From Ramlibacter sp. (GTDB lineage Bacteria; Pseudomonadota; Gammaproteobacteria; Burkholderiales; Burkholderiaceae_C), in the NCBI GenBank assembly GCA_019635415.1, contig JAHBZN010000006.1, positions 87,034-150,783 of the forward strand: DNA of 63,750 nt, written 5' to 3'. The translations under genes were made by a program, and so were the position numbers. This document shows, in pieces, positions 34,849 to 43,773 of this stretch (positions are counted from its first letter, which is position 1; every line of letters begins with the position of its first letter). The notes under the pieces were generated by a model. It did no database searches. It had not been told where the DNA came from and saw nothing but the letters and a program-made list of their open reading frames with translations.

Positions 34849-36390
34849 TCACTTCGCCGTGGGCATGACGAACTCCGCGCCCTTGGGCGTGCTCTCGGGC
34901 CAGCGCTGCATGATGCTCTTTTGCCGGGTGTAGAAGCGCACGCCTTCCTCGCCATAGGCGTGCATGTCGCCAAACAGGCTCTTCTTCCAGCCGCCAAAAC
35001 CATGCCAGGCCATGGGCACGGGAATGGGCACATTGATGCCGACCATGCCGACCTGGATCCGGCGGCTGAACTCGCGCGCCACATTGCCGTCGCGCGTGAA
35101 GCAGCTCACGCCGTTGCCGAACTCGTGGTCATTAACCAGTTTCACAGCGTCGCCGAAGTCCTTCACCCGAACGCACGACAGCACGGGGCCGAAAATCTCT
35201 TCCTTGTAGATCTTCATGTCCGGCGTCACATGGTCAAACAGCGCGCCGCCGAGCCAGAAGCCGTTGTCGCAGCCTTTGCCGGCACGGGCGCCCTTGAAGT
35301 CGCGGCCGTCGACGACCAGCTGTGCGCCTTCCTTCACGCCCTGTTCGATGTAGCCCGTGATGCGTTCGTGCGCGGCGCGGGTCACGATCGGGCCCATCTC
35401 GGCGTCCAGCTCCACGCCATTCATGATCTTGAGGGTCCGGGCCCGCTCGGCCAGCAGGGGCACGAGCCGGTCGGCCACGTCGCCCACCATGACCGCCACG
35501 CTGATCGCCATGCAGCGTTCGCCGGCCGACCCGTAGGCGCTGCCGATCAGTGCGTCCACCGTCTGTTCCAGATCGGCGTCGGGCATCACCACCATGTGAT
35601 TCTTGGCACCCCCCAGGGCCTGCACGCGCTTGCCGTGGCGGGCGCCGGTCTCGTAGATGTAGTTGGCAATGGGGGTGGAGCCGACAAAGCTCACAGCCTT
35701 CACGTCAGGATGGGCCAGCAGGGCGTCCACCGCGCCCTTGTCGCCCTGCACGACGTTGAAGACGCCGTCGGGCAGGCCTGCCTGCTTCAGCAGGTCGGCC
35801 ATCAGCAGGCTGGCGCTGGGGTCGATCGGGCTGGGCTTGAGCACGAAGGTGTTGCCCGCGGCGATGGCCACCGGGTACATCCACATCGGCACCATCACCG
35901 GAAAATTGAAGGGCGTAATGCCGGCCACCACGCCCAGTGGCTGACGCAGGGTCCAGTTGTCGATACCGGTGGAGACCTGGTCGGTGTAGTCGCCCTTGAG
36001 CAGCTGCGGGATGCCACAGGCGAATTCGACGATGTCGATGCCCCGGGTGACTTCGCCCTGCGCGTCGGTGAAGACCTTGCCGTGTTCGGCGGTGATGGCA
36101 TGGGCCAGTCGGTCGCGGTGCTGGTTCAGCAGTTCGAGGAACTTGAACATGATCCGTGCGCGGCGGATCGGCGGTGTGTCGGCCCAGGCTGGAAACGCGG
36201 CCTGGGCCGCCGCCACGGCGGCGTCGACCTCGGCGCTGCTGGCCATGGCCACCTGGCCGGTGACGTGGCCCGTGGCGGGGTTGAAGACGTCGGCCCGGCG
36301 GCCGCTTTGTCCGGGGACCACGCGGCCGTTGATCCAGTGTTCGATGGATGCCGTGGCGGCGACGGCGGGAGAGAGGTCGGGGGCGTTCAT
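34849..36390 (-). CDS. mmsA: CoA-acylating methylmalonate-semialdehyde dehydrogenase
   Basis: 513 residues, ALDH superfamily. MMSDH-type features: NWTLRQPLGVVAGITPFNFP, the catalytic cysteine in GSAGERCMA (about 298-306), IGSAYGSAGE, and IFGPVLSCVRV. It converts methylmalonate semialdehyde to propionyl-CoA in valine or inositol breakdown, though paralogs act on other semialdehydes. First gene of a minus-strand pair with the GMC oxidoreductase. Divergent from a LysR gene, with a palindrome in the 115-bp gap. Confidence 0.9.
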   Translation of the reverse strand: MNAPDLSPAVAATASIEHWINGRVVPGQSGRRADVFNPATGHVTGQVAMASSAEVDAAVAAAQAAFPAWADTPPIRRARIMFKFLELLNQHRDRLAHAITAEHGKVFTDAQGEVTRGIDIVEFACGIPQLLKGDYTDQVSTGIDNWTLRQPLGVVAGITPFNFPVMVPMWMYPVAIAAGNTFVLKPSPIDPSASLLMADLLKQAGLPDGVFNVVQGDKGAVDALLAHPDVKAVSFVGSTPIANYIYETGARHGKRVQALGGAKNHMVVMPDADLEQTVDALIGSAYGSAGERCMAISVAVMVGDVADRLVPLLAERARTLKIMNGVELDAEMGPIVTRAAHERITGYIEQGVKEGAQLVVDGRDFKGARAGKGCDNGFWLGGALFDHVTPDMKIYKEEIFGPVLSCVRVKDFGDAVKLVNDHEFGNGVSCFTRDGNVAREFSRRIQVGMVGINVPIPVPMAWHGFGGWKKSLFGDMHAYGEEGVRFYTRQKSIMQRWPESTPKGAEFVMPTAK

Positions 36391-36472
36391 GGAGGATCCT
36401 TGCTGGCTATTCGGTCAGGCGGCCCAGTCTATGCCTCGCGCCGCGCTTTGAAAAGCCCGGATTTCTGATTAC

Positions 36473-36494
36473 ATTGTTCATTGAATTGAACAAT
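36473..36494. promoter_or_regulatory. Perfect palindrome between mmsA and lysR, LysR-type operator
   Basis: ATTGTTCA-TTGAAT-TGAACAAT has two perfect 8-bp arms and contains T-N11-A. It ends 11 bp before the lysR start and 83 bp before the mmsA start, the usual position of an autoregulatory LysR site serving both directions. Confidence 0.75.
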
Positions 36495-36505
36495 AAGCAG
36501 GCGCC

Positions 36506-37435
36506 ATGTCCACCACCTCCGCCGACTCCCCTGTCTATGCCGACCTGCACCTGCTCACGGTGCTGGCCCAGACCCGCAGCTACACGCAGGCAGCGCGGCG
36601 GCTGGGCGTGTCCAAGGCCTCGGTGAGCATGCGCATCGGCGAGCTGGAGCGGGCTGCCGGCATGCCCCTGGTGCGCCGCACCACCCGCTCGGTCGGGCTG
36701 ACCGAGGCGGGCCAGCAGCTGGTGGACGATACCGGCTCGGCGTTCGAGCGCATCGCCCAGAGCTTTGCGCGCGTCAAGGACCTCGCGGGCTCGCCGCGCG
36801 GGCTGGTGCGGGTGACCGCGCCCGTCGCGTTGGGCCGCCAGCACATCGCGACCACGCTGCCCGCCTTCTTCGCGCGCTACCCCGAAGTCCGCATCGAGCT
36901 GGACCTGAACGACCGCTTCGTCAACCTGGCGCAGGAAGGTTTTGACCTGGCGATTCGCCACACCCAGACCGCGCCCGACACCCATGTGGCCTGGGTGCTG
37001 CGCGAGTCCCGCTCGCTGCTGGTGGCCAGCCCCGAGTACCTGCGCTCGCGGGGCACGCCGGCCCATCCCTCGGAACTGGCGAACCACCCCTGCCTGCTGT
37101 ACCTGCGTGACGCAGGCGCCCAGAGCTGGACTTTCGAGCGCGAGGCGGTGCGGCGGCGCACCGAGCGCGTGGTGGTGGGGGTGAACGGGCCGCTGCGTGC
37201 CAACAACAGCGAGGTGCTGCGCGAGGCCGCGCTGGCGGGCCTGGGGATTGGCCTGCTGCCTGACTTCAGCGCAGCCAGCCACATCGCGCCCTCGCAGCTG
37301 GTGCCTGTGCTGCCGCAGTGGAGGCCGCTGGGCTTCTTTGGCGACCGCATCTATGCGATCCGCCCCTGGTCACCCCAGGTGCCGCGTGCGGTGCAACTGC
37401 TCGTGGACCACTTGCGCGAGAGCCTGTCCCGCTAG
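36506..37435 (+). CDS. LysR-family regulator divergent from mmsA-GMC pair
   Basis: 309 residues. The winged HTH occupies about residues 12-70 (YTQAARRLGVSKASVSMRIGEL is interrupted only by family-typical variation), with TTRSVGLTEAG after it. The effector domain carries RVTAPVALGRQHIATTLP and LAIRHTQ. It belongs to the CrgA-like LysR subgroup common in Burkholderiales. Its location suggests control of the mmsA-GMC operon and itself through the palindrome at 36473-36494. Confidence 0.92.
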   Translation: MSTTSADSPVYADLHLLTVLAQTRSYTQAARRLGVSKASVSMRIGELERAAGMPLVRRTTRSVGLTEAGQQLVDDTGSAFERIAQSFARVKDLAGSPRGLVRVTAPVALGRQHIATTLPAFFARYPEVRIELDLNDRFVNLAQEGFDLAIRHTQTAPDTHVAWVLRESRSLLVASPEYLRSRGTPAHPSELANHPCLLYLRDAGAQSWTFEREAVRRRTERVVVGVNGPLRANNSEVLREAALAGLGIGLLPDFSAASHIAPSQLVPVLPQWRPLGFFGDRIYAIRPWSPQVPRAVQLLVDHLRESLSR

Positions 37436-37447
37436 GGCCGACCTGCG

Positions 37448-39229
37448 CTACGGACGCCAGCCCGCGGGCGCCGTCACCGGCATCGTCAGCAGGATCTGCG
37501 CCATGCCCTTGCCCAGCGGGTCGTTGCGCAGGCTCGTCATGCCACCCCCATCCAGCGCCTGCTCGCAGACGAAGTTCAGCGCGTGAATCCCAGGCACATC
37601 GAAACGCGTGACACGGCCCTGGACCAGGTGCGCCAGCCACTGCGCCACGCGCTCCTCGCTGAGCTGGGCGCGCAGCAGGGGCAGCCATTCAGGTCGGCGC
37701 GCGATCACGCCGATATTGGACGTGTTGCCCTTGTCGCCGCTGCGGGCCCAGGCCAGCGCAATGAGCGGGACCTGCACGCCGTCGCCGGCGGCGGCCTCGT
37801 TCGCGGCCACCTCCGGCGTGGAGGGGGCGGCTGCCATCACGGCCCCCGCGGGACCCTTCGGCACCGGCACGGGGTGCAGCACGCCGTCGATGTCCACGTG
37901 CGGCTGCAGCCGTGCCTTGTCCAGCAGGAAGGCGAACTGCCGCAGGCAGGGCGAAGGGCTGGGTCGGCCTGATGCGCCGGTGGTGCCGGGCGCCCAGCTG
38001 GTGCCGGCGGGCGCAATCTCGCGCGCGAACAGGTCAAGCGCGGCCTTGTCGGTGTGCATGACGGCGATCTGCAGCACCACCTCGCGCACGTCGGCCGCCC
38101 GCGCGTGCGGTCCGAAATTGCCCGCTTCGCTGCCCAGCACCTCGATGTGGCTGCGGCTGTAGCCCGCCAGGCCCGCCTGCGCGAGCAGCTGCGTGGTGCG
38201 CTCCAGAATCGCCTCGCCCGTGCGCCGCGCCTTGCGCGCCGCGTCCTGGCCGACGATGGTGAGCTGTGCCGTGCACCGAAAGCCGTCCAGGTAGGTGGCC
38301 GACACCTTGTAGGCCGGCCCCGGCGCGCTGCCCCGGGCCCCCCGCACCGCGACCCGGTGTTCGCCCTCCTGGGTGAGTTCGACCCGCGTGAAGTCACAGA
38401 CCACGTCGGGCAGCAGGTAGCACCGGGGGTCGCCGATCTCGTAGAGCATCTGCTCGGCAATCACGGCGCAGTTCACGAGGCCTCCCGTGCCCGGCGGCTT
38501 GGTGGCCACGAAGTGGCCATCGTCATGGCATTCCACCACCGGGTAGCCGATGTGGGCCCAGTCGGGCACCTGTTCCCAATCGGTGTGCAGGCCGCCGGTC
38601 GCCTGGCAGCCGCATTCGATGATGTGGCCGGCCAGGCTGCCCTGGGCCAACCGGTCAAGGTCGCTGGCAGTCCAGCCGAATTCATGCATCAGGGCCCCGA
38701 GCGTCACCGCGCTGTCGACGCAGCGGCCGGTCACGACGATCTGGGCTCCCTCGTCGAGCGCGCGCTTGACTGGCAGCGCGCCCAGGTAGGCATTGGCCGT
38801 CAGCAGGGTGTCGGGCAGGGCGGCGCCGCTTTGCAGCTCGCGCACACCTTCCTCGCGCAGTTGCGGCAGTAGCGGCATTACGTCGTCGCCCAGCACCACG
38901 GCTACCTCGACGCTCAGGCCTTGCTGCGCCGCCAGCGCGCGGATGGCCTGGGCGCAGGCCTGCGGATTCACGCCGCCGGCGTTGCTGATGACGCGGATCT
39001 TCCTGTCCAGCACGTCCTTCAGCACGGACCGCAGGGTCACGTCCACGAAGTCGGTGGCGTAGCCCAGCGCGGGGTTCTTGCGCCGCGCCGCGGCCAGGAT
39101 GGACATGGTGAGTTCGGCCAGGTAGTCGAACACCAGGTAGTCCACGCCCTCGGCCACCAGTTGCGGGGCCCCGACGCGGCTGTCGCCCCAGAACCCGCTG
39201 GCGCCGCCAATGCGAACGACCTTGCCCAT
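37448..39229 (-). CDS. AtuA-like (DUF1446) protein
   Basis: 593 residues from the ATG at 39229 (KVVRIGGASGFWGDS start). The N-terminal AtuA/DUF1446 core (about 4-450) includes VDYLVFDYLAELTMSIL, VISNAGGVNP and GRCVDSAVTLG; a C-terminal smaller domain (about 490-590) carries LAWARSGDKGNTSNIGVIAR. Such proteins occur in acyclic terpene and other branched-chain degradation; the reaction is not established. Its ATG shares one base with the stop of the upstream enoyl-CoA hydratase gene, so they are translated together. Confidence 0.85.
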   Translation of the reverse strand: MGKVVRIGGASGFWGDSRVGAPQLVAEGVDYLVFDYLAELTMSILAAARRKNPALGYATDFVDVTLRSVLKDVLDRKIRVISNAGGVNPQACAQAIRALAAQQGLSVEVAVVLGDDVMPLLPQLREEGVRELQSGAALPDTLLTANAYLGALPVKRALDEGAQIVVTGRCVDSAVTLGALMHEFGWTASDLDRLAQGSLAGHIIECGCQATGGLHTDWEQVPDWAHIGYPVVECHDDGHFVATKPPGTGGLVNCAVIAEQMLYEIGDPRCYLLPDVVCDFTRVELTQEGEHRVAVRGARGSAPGPAYKVSATYLDGFRCTAQLTIVGQDAARKARRTGEAILERTTQLLAQAGLAGYSRSHIEVLGSEAGNFGPHARAADVREVVLQIAVMHTDKAALDLFAREIAPAGTSWAPGTTGASGRPSPSPCLRQFAFLLDKARLQPHVDIDGVLHPVPVPKGPAGAVMAAAPSTPEVAANEAAAGDGVQVPLIALAWARSGDKGNTSNIGVIARRPEWLPLLRAQLSEERVAQWLAHLVQGRVTRFDVPGIHALNFVCEQALDGGGMTSLRNDPLGKGMAQILLTMPVTAPAGWRP

Positions 39230-40011
39230 CACCGGCCCTTCCACTGGGGCGCGCGTTTCTGCTGGAAGGCCGCCTGCCCCTCGCGGGCGTCCTCCGTCAG
39301 GGTGAACAGCGCGATCTGGCTCTCGGTGAAGCTCATGCTCTCCTCGAAGGCCATGGCCTCGATCTTCTTCATCGTGTACAGCCCGCGGCGGATCGCGGCC
39401 GGCGACTTGTCGAGCACCCGGTCCAGCAGCCACTGCAGCCGCGCATCCACATCGTCATCGACATGGTTCACCAGGCCAAAGGCCAGCGCCTGGGCTGCGG
39501 TGATCGGCTCTCCGGTGATGCACATCTCGGCCAGCGCGCGACGCGGGATCAGGTGCTGCAGCACGCTCAACACCTGCGCCGGGAAGACGCCGACCTTGAC
39601 CTCCGGCAGGCCGAACACCGCATGGCTGGCGGCCACCGCCATGTCGCACATGGACAGCAGACCCATGCCGCCAGCCATGCAGGCCCCGTTGACCCGGGCC
39701 ACCAGGGGGACGTGGCTGGCCCGGGCCACGCGCAGCAGTTGCGCCAGGTGGCCGTGGGGCTCGGAATAGTCGGTGGTGAAGGCCTGGGCGGCCTGCAGGT
39801 CGGCGCCAGCGCAGAAGGCCTTGCTGCCCGCGCCGGTGATGACGATGGCGCGCACGGACCGGTCGGTCTGCGCGGCACTGATGGCCTGCGCCATGCCGGC
39901 CAGCACCGCGTGGCTCATGGCATTGCGGCGCTCCTCGCGCTGGATGGTCAGCCACAGTGTCGGGCCGCGGGCCTCGATACCCAGCTCTGCGGGGGTCGTG
40001 CTTGCCGTCAT
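39229..40011 (-). CDS. Enoyl-CoA hydratase/isomerase family protein
   Basis: 260 residues, crotonase fold. Oxyanion-hole segments are visible: RRNAMSHAVLAGM, GAGSKAFCAGADLQAAQAF (about 60-78) and ARVNGACMAGGMGLLSMCDMA (about 105-125). It hydrates or isomerises an unsaturated acyl-CoA. Coupled to the AtuA-like gene by a TGATG overlap, which points to a small acyl-CoA degradation operon, possibly for terpenoid or branched-chain compounds. Confidence 0.9.
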   Translation of the reverse strand: MTASTTPAELGIEARGPTLWLTIQREERRNAMSHAVLAGMAQAISAAQTDRSVRAIVITGAGSKAFCAGADLQAAQAFTTDYSEPHGHLAQLLRVARASHVPLVARVNGACMAGGMGLLSMCDMAVAASHAVFGLPEVKVGVFPAQVLSVLQHLIPRRALAEMCITGEPITAAQALAFGLVNHVDDDVDARLQWLLDRVLDKSPAAIRRGLYTMKKIEAMAFEESMSFTESQIALFTLTEDAREGQAAFQQKRAPQWKGR

Positions 40012-40201
40012 GATGTCTCCTTGGGCCTCCGGGTCTGCGCCGGGGCCTTGTCCTTGTGTCTGCTTGCTTTATACCCGGCGCGCTTCGCAGGCCGTTGTCG
40101 CGGGGGCGGCATGGCGTGCCAGCCGGGTGGTTGGCTGACACACCGGCCCGGGAGCTTGCGGGTACCATGCCACAGTCACCACTCATGCCGTCGCCCCCTT
40201 C

Positions 40202-41320
40202 ATGGAGGACACCACACCGCGCACCGAAATCCAGGACGCCGCCGCTGGCCCGCTGACCCGCGTGCTGGGCGACTGGACGGCCGGGCGGTTTGCGCAGGCG
40301 GGGGCCTTGTCCCGCGCGCGCGCCGACCTGGGACGCAGCGGTGCCGCGGCCGCCTGGGACTTGCGCGGCGCCGGCCAGATCGACCACGTGGGAGCGCAGG
40401 TGCTGTGGAACCACTGGGGCCGCCAATGGCCGAGCCAGATGGAGGCCGCGCCTGGCCAGCGCGCCGTGCTGGAGCGCGTGGCGCAGTTCACGGTGGGTCT
40501 GCCGCAGGCCGGCCGGCTCACCTGGCGGGGCCGCTACCTGGCGCTGGGAGGCCTGTTGCTGCGGGCCTTGCGTCATGTGCGCGGCTTTGTTCGGTTGCTG
40601 GGGCAGTTGCTGCTCGATCTGGTCCGCCTGGGCCGTGCGCCGCACGAGGGGCCCTGGCGCGACGTCTCGGGCCACCTCTACGGCATCGGCGCCACGGCGC
40701 TGCCCATCACCGCGCTGGTGGGCTTCCTGATCGGGGTGGTGCTGGCCTACCTCACTTCGCAGCAGCTCAAGCAGTTCGGCGCCGACGCCTACATCGTCAA
40801 CATCCTGGGCGTGTCGCTGATCCGCGAGCTCGGCCCGATGCTGGCGGCCATCCTGATCGCGGGGCGCTCCGGCTCGGCCATCACCGCCCAGATCGGGGTG
40901 ATGCGCGTGACCGAGGAGCTGGACGCCATGCGCGTCATGGGCATCTCGCACAGCTTCCGGCTGGTCATGCCGCGCGCCATGGCGCTGGCCCTGGCCATGC
41001 CGCTGATCAGTGTCTGGACCACATTGGCCGCGCTGGCCGGCGGCATGCTCTCGGCCGACCTGTCCATGGGCATCACACCGCAGTATTTCTTCAATGCCCT
41101 GCCGCAGGCCGTCAGCATCAACAACCTGTACCTGGCCAGTGCCAAGTCGGTGGTGTTTGGCGTGCTGATCGCGCTGGTGGGCTGCCACTACGGTCTGCGC
41201 GTCAAGCCCAACACCCAGAGCCTGGGCGAGGGCACCACGGCCTCGGTGGTGACGTCGATCACCGCGGTGATCCTGGTGGACGCGCTGTTTGCCGTGCTGT
41301 TCAAGGATGTGGGCGTATGA
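40202..41320 (+). CDS. mlaE: Lipid ABC transporter permease MlaE with N-terminal STAS domain
   Basis: 372 residues. About the first 95 form a STAS-like domain (WDLRGAGQIDHVGAQVLWNHW), the role MlaB plays as a separate protein in E. coli. The rest is the MlaE permease: GATALPITALVGFLIGVVLAY, LGVSLIRELGPMLAAILIAGRSGSA, and ELDAMRVMGI, the coupling-helix region. Four to five hydrophobic segments. It moves phospholipids at the inner membrane with MlaF. Overlaps mlaF by ATGA. Confidence 0.92.
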   Translation: MEDTTPRTEIQDAAAGPLTRVLGDWTAGRFAQAGALSRARADLGRSGAAAAWDLRGAGQIDHVGAQVLWNHWGRQWPSQMEAAPGQRAVLERVAQFTVGLPQAGRLTWRGRYLALGGLLLRALRHVRGFVRLLGQLLLDLVRLGRAPHEGPWRDVSGHLYGIGATALPITALVGFLIGVVLAYLTSQQLKQFGADAYIVNILGVSLIRELGPMLAAILIAGRSGSAITAQIGVMRVTEELDAMRVMGISHSFRLVMPRAMALALAMPLISVWTTLAALAGGMLSADLSMGITPQYFFNALPQAVSINNLYLASAKSVVFGVLIALVGCHYGLRVKPNTQSLGEGTTASVVTSITAVILVDALFAVLFKDVGV

Positions 41321-42111
41321 CCGCTGGCGAACCGGTCATCGAGATCCGCGGGCTGTGGACCGAGTTCAGCTCGCCCGAGCGCACGGTGGTGGTCCACAAG
41401 GACCTGGACCTGAGCGTCCGGCGTGGCGAGGTGCTGTCGCTGGTGGGCGGGTCGGGCACGGGCAAGACGGTGCTGCTGCGCCAGATCCTGGGCTTGTCCA
41501 CCCCCACCCGGGGCCGCGTCAGCGTGCTGGGCCATCCGCCGGGCGGCATGGGTGACAAGGGCGCGGCCAGCCGCGTGGGCATGCTGTTCCAGCATGGTGC
41601 GCTGTTCTCGGCTTTCAGCGTGCTCGAGAACATCGCCTTCCCGCTGCGCGAACTCAAGACCCTGCCCGCCGACCTGGTGCGTGACGCCGCGCTGGTCAAG
41701 CTGCAGATGGTGGGGCTGGGGCCCGAGCACGCCGACAAGATGCCCAGCGACCTGTCGGGCGGGATGATCAAGCGCGTGGCGCTGGCGCGCGCGCTGGTGA
41801 TGGACCCGCCGCTGCTGCTGCTGGACGAGCCCACCGCGGGCCTGGACCCGGAAAGCTCCGACGGGTTCGTCACCCTGCTGCGCTCGCTGCACCGCGACCT
41901 GGGGCTGACCGTGGTCATGGTGACGCACGACCTGGACACGCTGTTCGAGCTGAGCACGCGCATCGCGGTGCTGGCCGACCAGCGCGTCATCGTCAACGCG
42001 CCGCCGCGCGAGGTGATCGCGTTCCAGCATCCCTTCATTCATCACTTCTTCCTGGGCGAACGGGGCCAGCGCGCGATGGAGCTGCTGCGCGAGTACCCGT
42101 TCGCCGTTTAG
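41317..42111 (+). CDS. mlaF: Lipid ABC transporter ATP-binding protein MlaF
   Basis: 264 residues from the ATGA overlap with mlaE. Walker A GGSGTGKT (about 44-51), Q-loop in GMLFQHGALF, signature LSGGMIKRVALARAL, Walker B LLLLDEPTAGLD, and H-loop in VMVTHDL. All ATPase elements are intact. It energises phospholipid movement through MlaE. The mlaD gene begins 16 bp downstream behind GAAAGAGAGG. Confidence 0.95.
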   Translation: MTAGEPVIEIRGLWTEFSSPERTVVVHKDLDLSVRRGEVLSLVGGSGTGKTVLLRQILGLSTPTRGRVSVLGHPPGGMGDKGAASRVGMLFQHGALFSAFSVLENIAFPLRELKTLPADLVRDAALVKLQMVGLGPEHADKMPSDLSGGMIKRVALARALVMDPPLLLLDEPTAGLDPESSDGFVTLLRSLHRDLGLTVVMVTHDLDTLFELSTRIAVLADQRVIVNAPPREVIAFQHPFIHHFFLGERGQRAMELLREYPFAV

Positions 42112-42127
42112 AAAGAGAGGACCGCCC

Positions 42128-43105
42128 ATGGAAAACAAGGCCCATGCCCTCGCCGCCGGCATCTTCGTGCTGGTGGCCAGCGCCCTTCTGGCGGCGCTGG
42201 CCGTCTGGCTCACCAGCGACAAGGGCACCTACGACGTTTACGAAATCTCCACCCGCGAGACCGTGACCGGCCTGCAGTCGCAGGCGCCGGTGCGCTACCG
42301 CGGCGTGGACGTGGGCAAGGTGGCCAGCATCGGCTTCGACCCGCAGGCCCCGGGCAATGTGCTGATGAGGCTGCAGGTGGCGCGCGAGGCGCCGATGAAC
42401 CAGTCCACCTTTGCCACGCTGAGCTTCCAGGGCGTCACCGGGCTGGCCTTCGTGCAGCTGGACGACAAGGGGCAGCCCGGCGCGGCGCTGGTTCCCGACG
42501 ATGACCATCCTCCCCGCATTCCGCTCAAGCCGGGCCTGTTGAGCGAGCTGGCCGAAAAGAGCCAGGGAATTCTGGAGAAGGTCGACCAGGCCACGACGCG
42601 GCTCAACGACGTGCTCGCGCCCGACAACCAGAAGCGGCTGGCCAGTGCGCTGGACAACACCAGCCGCGCCGCCGAGAACGTGGCCAGCCTGTCCAGCCGC
42701 ATGCAGGCGGTGCTGGACGCGCAGCTGGGGCCGCAGCGCGTCGACATCCCGCTGTTCGTGAAGGACGCCTCGGCCACCATGAAGTCGATCCAGGCCACCT
42801 CCGACCGCGCCGGCGTGGCGCTGGACGAAGTGACCCGCACCGCACGCCGCCTCAATGAAAAGGACGGCCCCATCGACCGGCTGGCCGAAGGCACGCAGGC
42901 CCTGTCGGCCGCGGCCGATGCCTTCAACGCGGCCACGCTGCCGCGGATCAACCAGGTGACGGAAGACACCTCGCGGGCCGCGCGGCGCCTGAGCCGCACG
43001 GTCAATGCCATCAACGACAACCCGCAATCGCTGATTTTCGGCAACGGCGCGCCCGTCCCCGGGCCCGGCGAACCGGGCTTCACGGCCCCTGGAGTGACCC
43101 GATGA
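42128..43105 (+). CDS. mlaD: MCE-domain lipid-binding protein MlaD
   Basis: 325 residues. One N-terminal transmembrane helix (about 6-28), then an MCE domain (VTGLQSQAPVRYRGVDVGKV; FVQLDDKGQPG), then a long helical periplasmic region to about 300, longer than E. coli MlaD. The helical part suggests a tube or needle-like extension as in the larger MCE proteins. A Pro/Gly-rich tail ends it. Overlaps the next gene by ATGA. Confidence 0.92.
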   Translation: MENKAHALAAGIFVLVASALLAALAVWLTSDKGTYDVYEISTRETVTGLQSQAPVRYRGVDVGKVASIGFDPQAPGNVLMRLQVAREAPMNQSTFATLSFQGVTGLAFVQLDDKGQPGAALVPDDDHPPRIPLKPGLLSELAEKSQGILEKVDQATTRLNDVLAPDNQKRLASALDNTSRAAENVASLSSRMQAVLDAQLGPQRVDIPLFVKDASATMKSIQATSDRAGVALDEVTRTARRLNEKDGPIDRLAEGTQALSAAADAFNAATLPRINQVTEDTSRAARRLSRTVNAINDNPQSLIFGNGAPVPGPGEPGFTAPGVTR

Positions 43106-43773
43106 CTATGAAATCCATAGCGCAAAGTGGCCGCCTGACGAGGGCTACAAACCGTTTTCCCCTGGCTTTCGGGCTGGCGCTGCTGCTGGTGGCGTGCGCC
43201 GGGCCAGACCGGCCCACCCGCGCCACGCTGTACGACTTCGGGCCCGGGGCCACGGCGCCGCTGCCGGCCACGCGCCAGGCGCCGCTGTCCCCGCTGGCGC
43301 TGGGCGACATCGAGGCCGGAGGCTCGCTCGATGGCTCGGCCATGCTCTACCGGCTGGCCTATGCCGATGCCAACGAACTGCGTCCCTACGCCCAGGCCCG
43401 CTGGAGCGCCCCGCCCGCGCAACTGGTGCGCCAGCGCCTGCGCGAGCACCTGAGCCTGCGCCGTGCCGTGCTCAACATGGGCGAGGGCGCAGCCATCACC
43501 CGCAGCGGGGGGCAGGCGCCGCTGGTGCTGCGGCTGGAGCTGGAGGAGTTCAGCCAGGTGTTCGATTCACCGGCGGCCAGCCAGGGCGTGCTGCGGCTGC
43601 GTGCCACCGCCGCCGAGAACACGCCTTCGGGCGAGAAGCTGCTGGCCCAGCGCACGGTGGTTGTGCGGCGGCCGGCGCCCACGGCCGACGCACCCGGGGG
43701 GGTGCAGGCGCTGACGGCAGCCACCGAAGCCGCCGCCGAGGAGATCGACCAGTGGCTGCAACAGCTGCGCTGA
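43102..43773 (+). CDS. ABC-type transport auxiliary lipoprotein (PqiC/LipAux-like)
   Basis: 223 residues starting in ATGA overlap with mlaD. A long signal peptide with lipobox LVAC (cysteine near residue 32), then RATLYDFGP and the conserved pattern of PqiC-like lipoproteins (ALGDIEAGG, LAYADANELRPYAQARWSAPPAQLV). It would sit in the outer membrane and receive or anchor the MCE assembly. The first 19 codons are made of the dispersed repeat, so the signal-peptide N-region appears to derive from a repeat insertion. Confidence 0.85.
   Translation: MTMKSIAQSGRLTRATNRFPLAFGLALLLVACAGPDRPTRATLYDFGPGATAPLPATRQAPLSPLALGDIEAGGSLDGSAMLYRLAYADANELRPYAQARWSAPPAQLVRQRLREHLSLRRAVLNMGEGAAITRSGGQAPLVLRLELEEFSQVFDSPAASQGVLRLRATAAENTPSGEKLLAQRTVVVRRPAPTADAPGGVQALTAATEAAAEEIDQWLQQLR
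43104..43158 (-). repeat. Dispersed repeat, copy A (inside lipoprotein signal-peptide coding region)
   Basis: On the minus strand this matches the copy at 49136-49184 at 36 of 48 ungapped positions, including GGCGGCCACT and TGCGCTATGG. It covers the 5' end of the PqiC-like gene. The orientation is opposite to copy B. Confidence 0.7.

Noticed and set aside
33898..36468. Open frame of about 850 codons on the plus strand across the GMC and mmsA genes
   Set aside because: Antisense shadow of two well-supported genes; low-complexity His/Ala/Val composition and no ribosome site.
39463..41316. In-frame upstream extension of mlaF reaching back to 39463
   Set aside because: The extension reads through mlaE and the enoyl-CoA hydratase region in the wrong frame or strand. 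The Mla ATPase domain begins exactly at the ATGA overlap at 41317.
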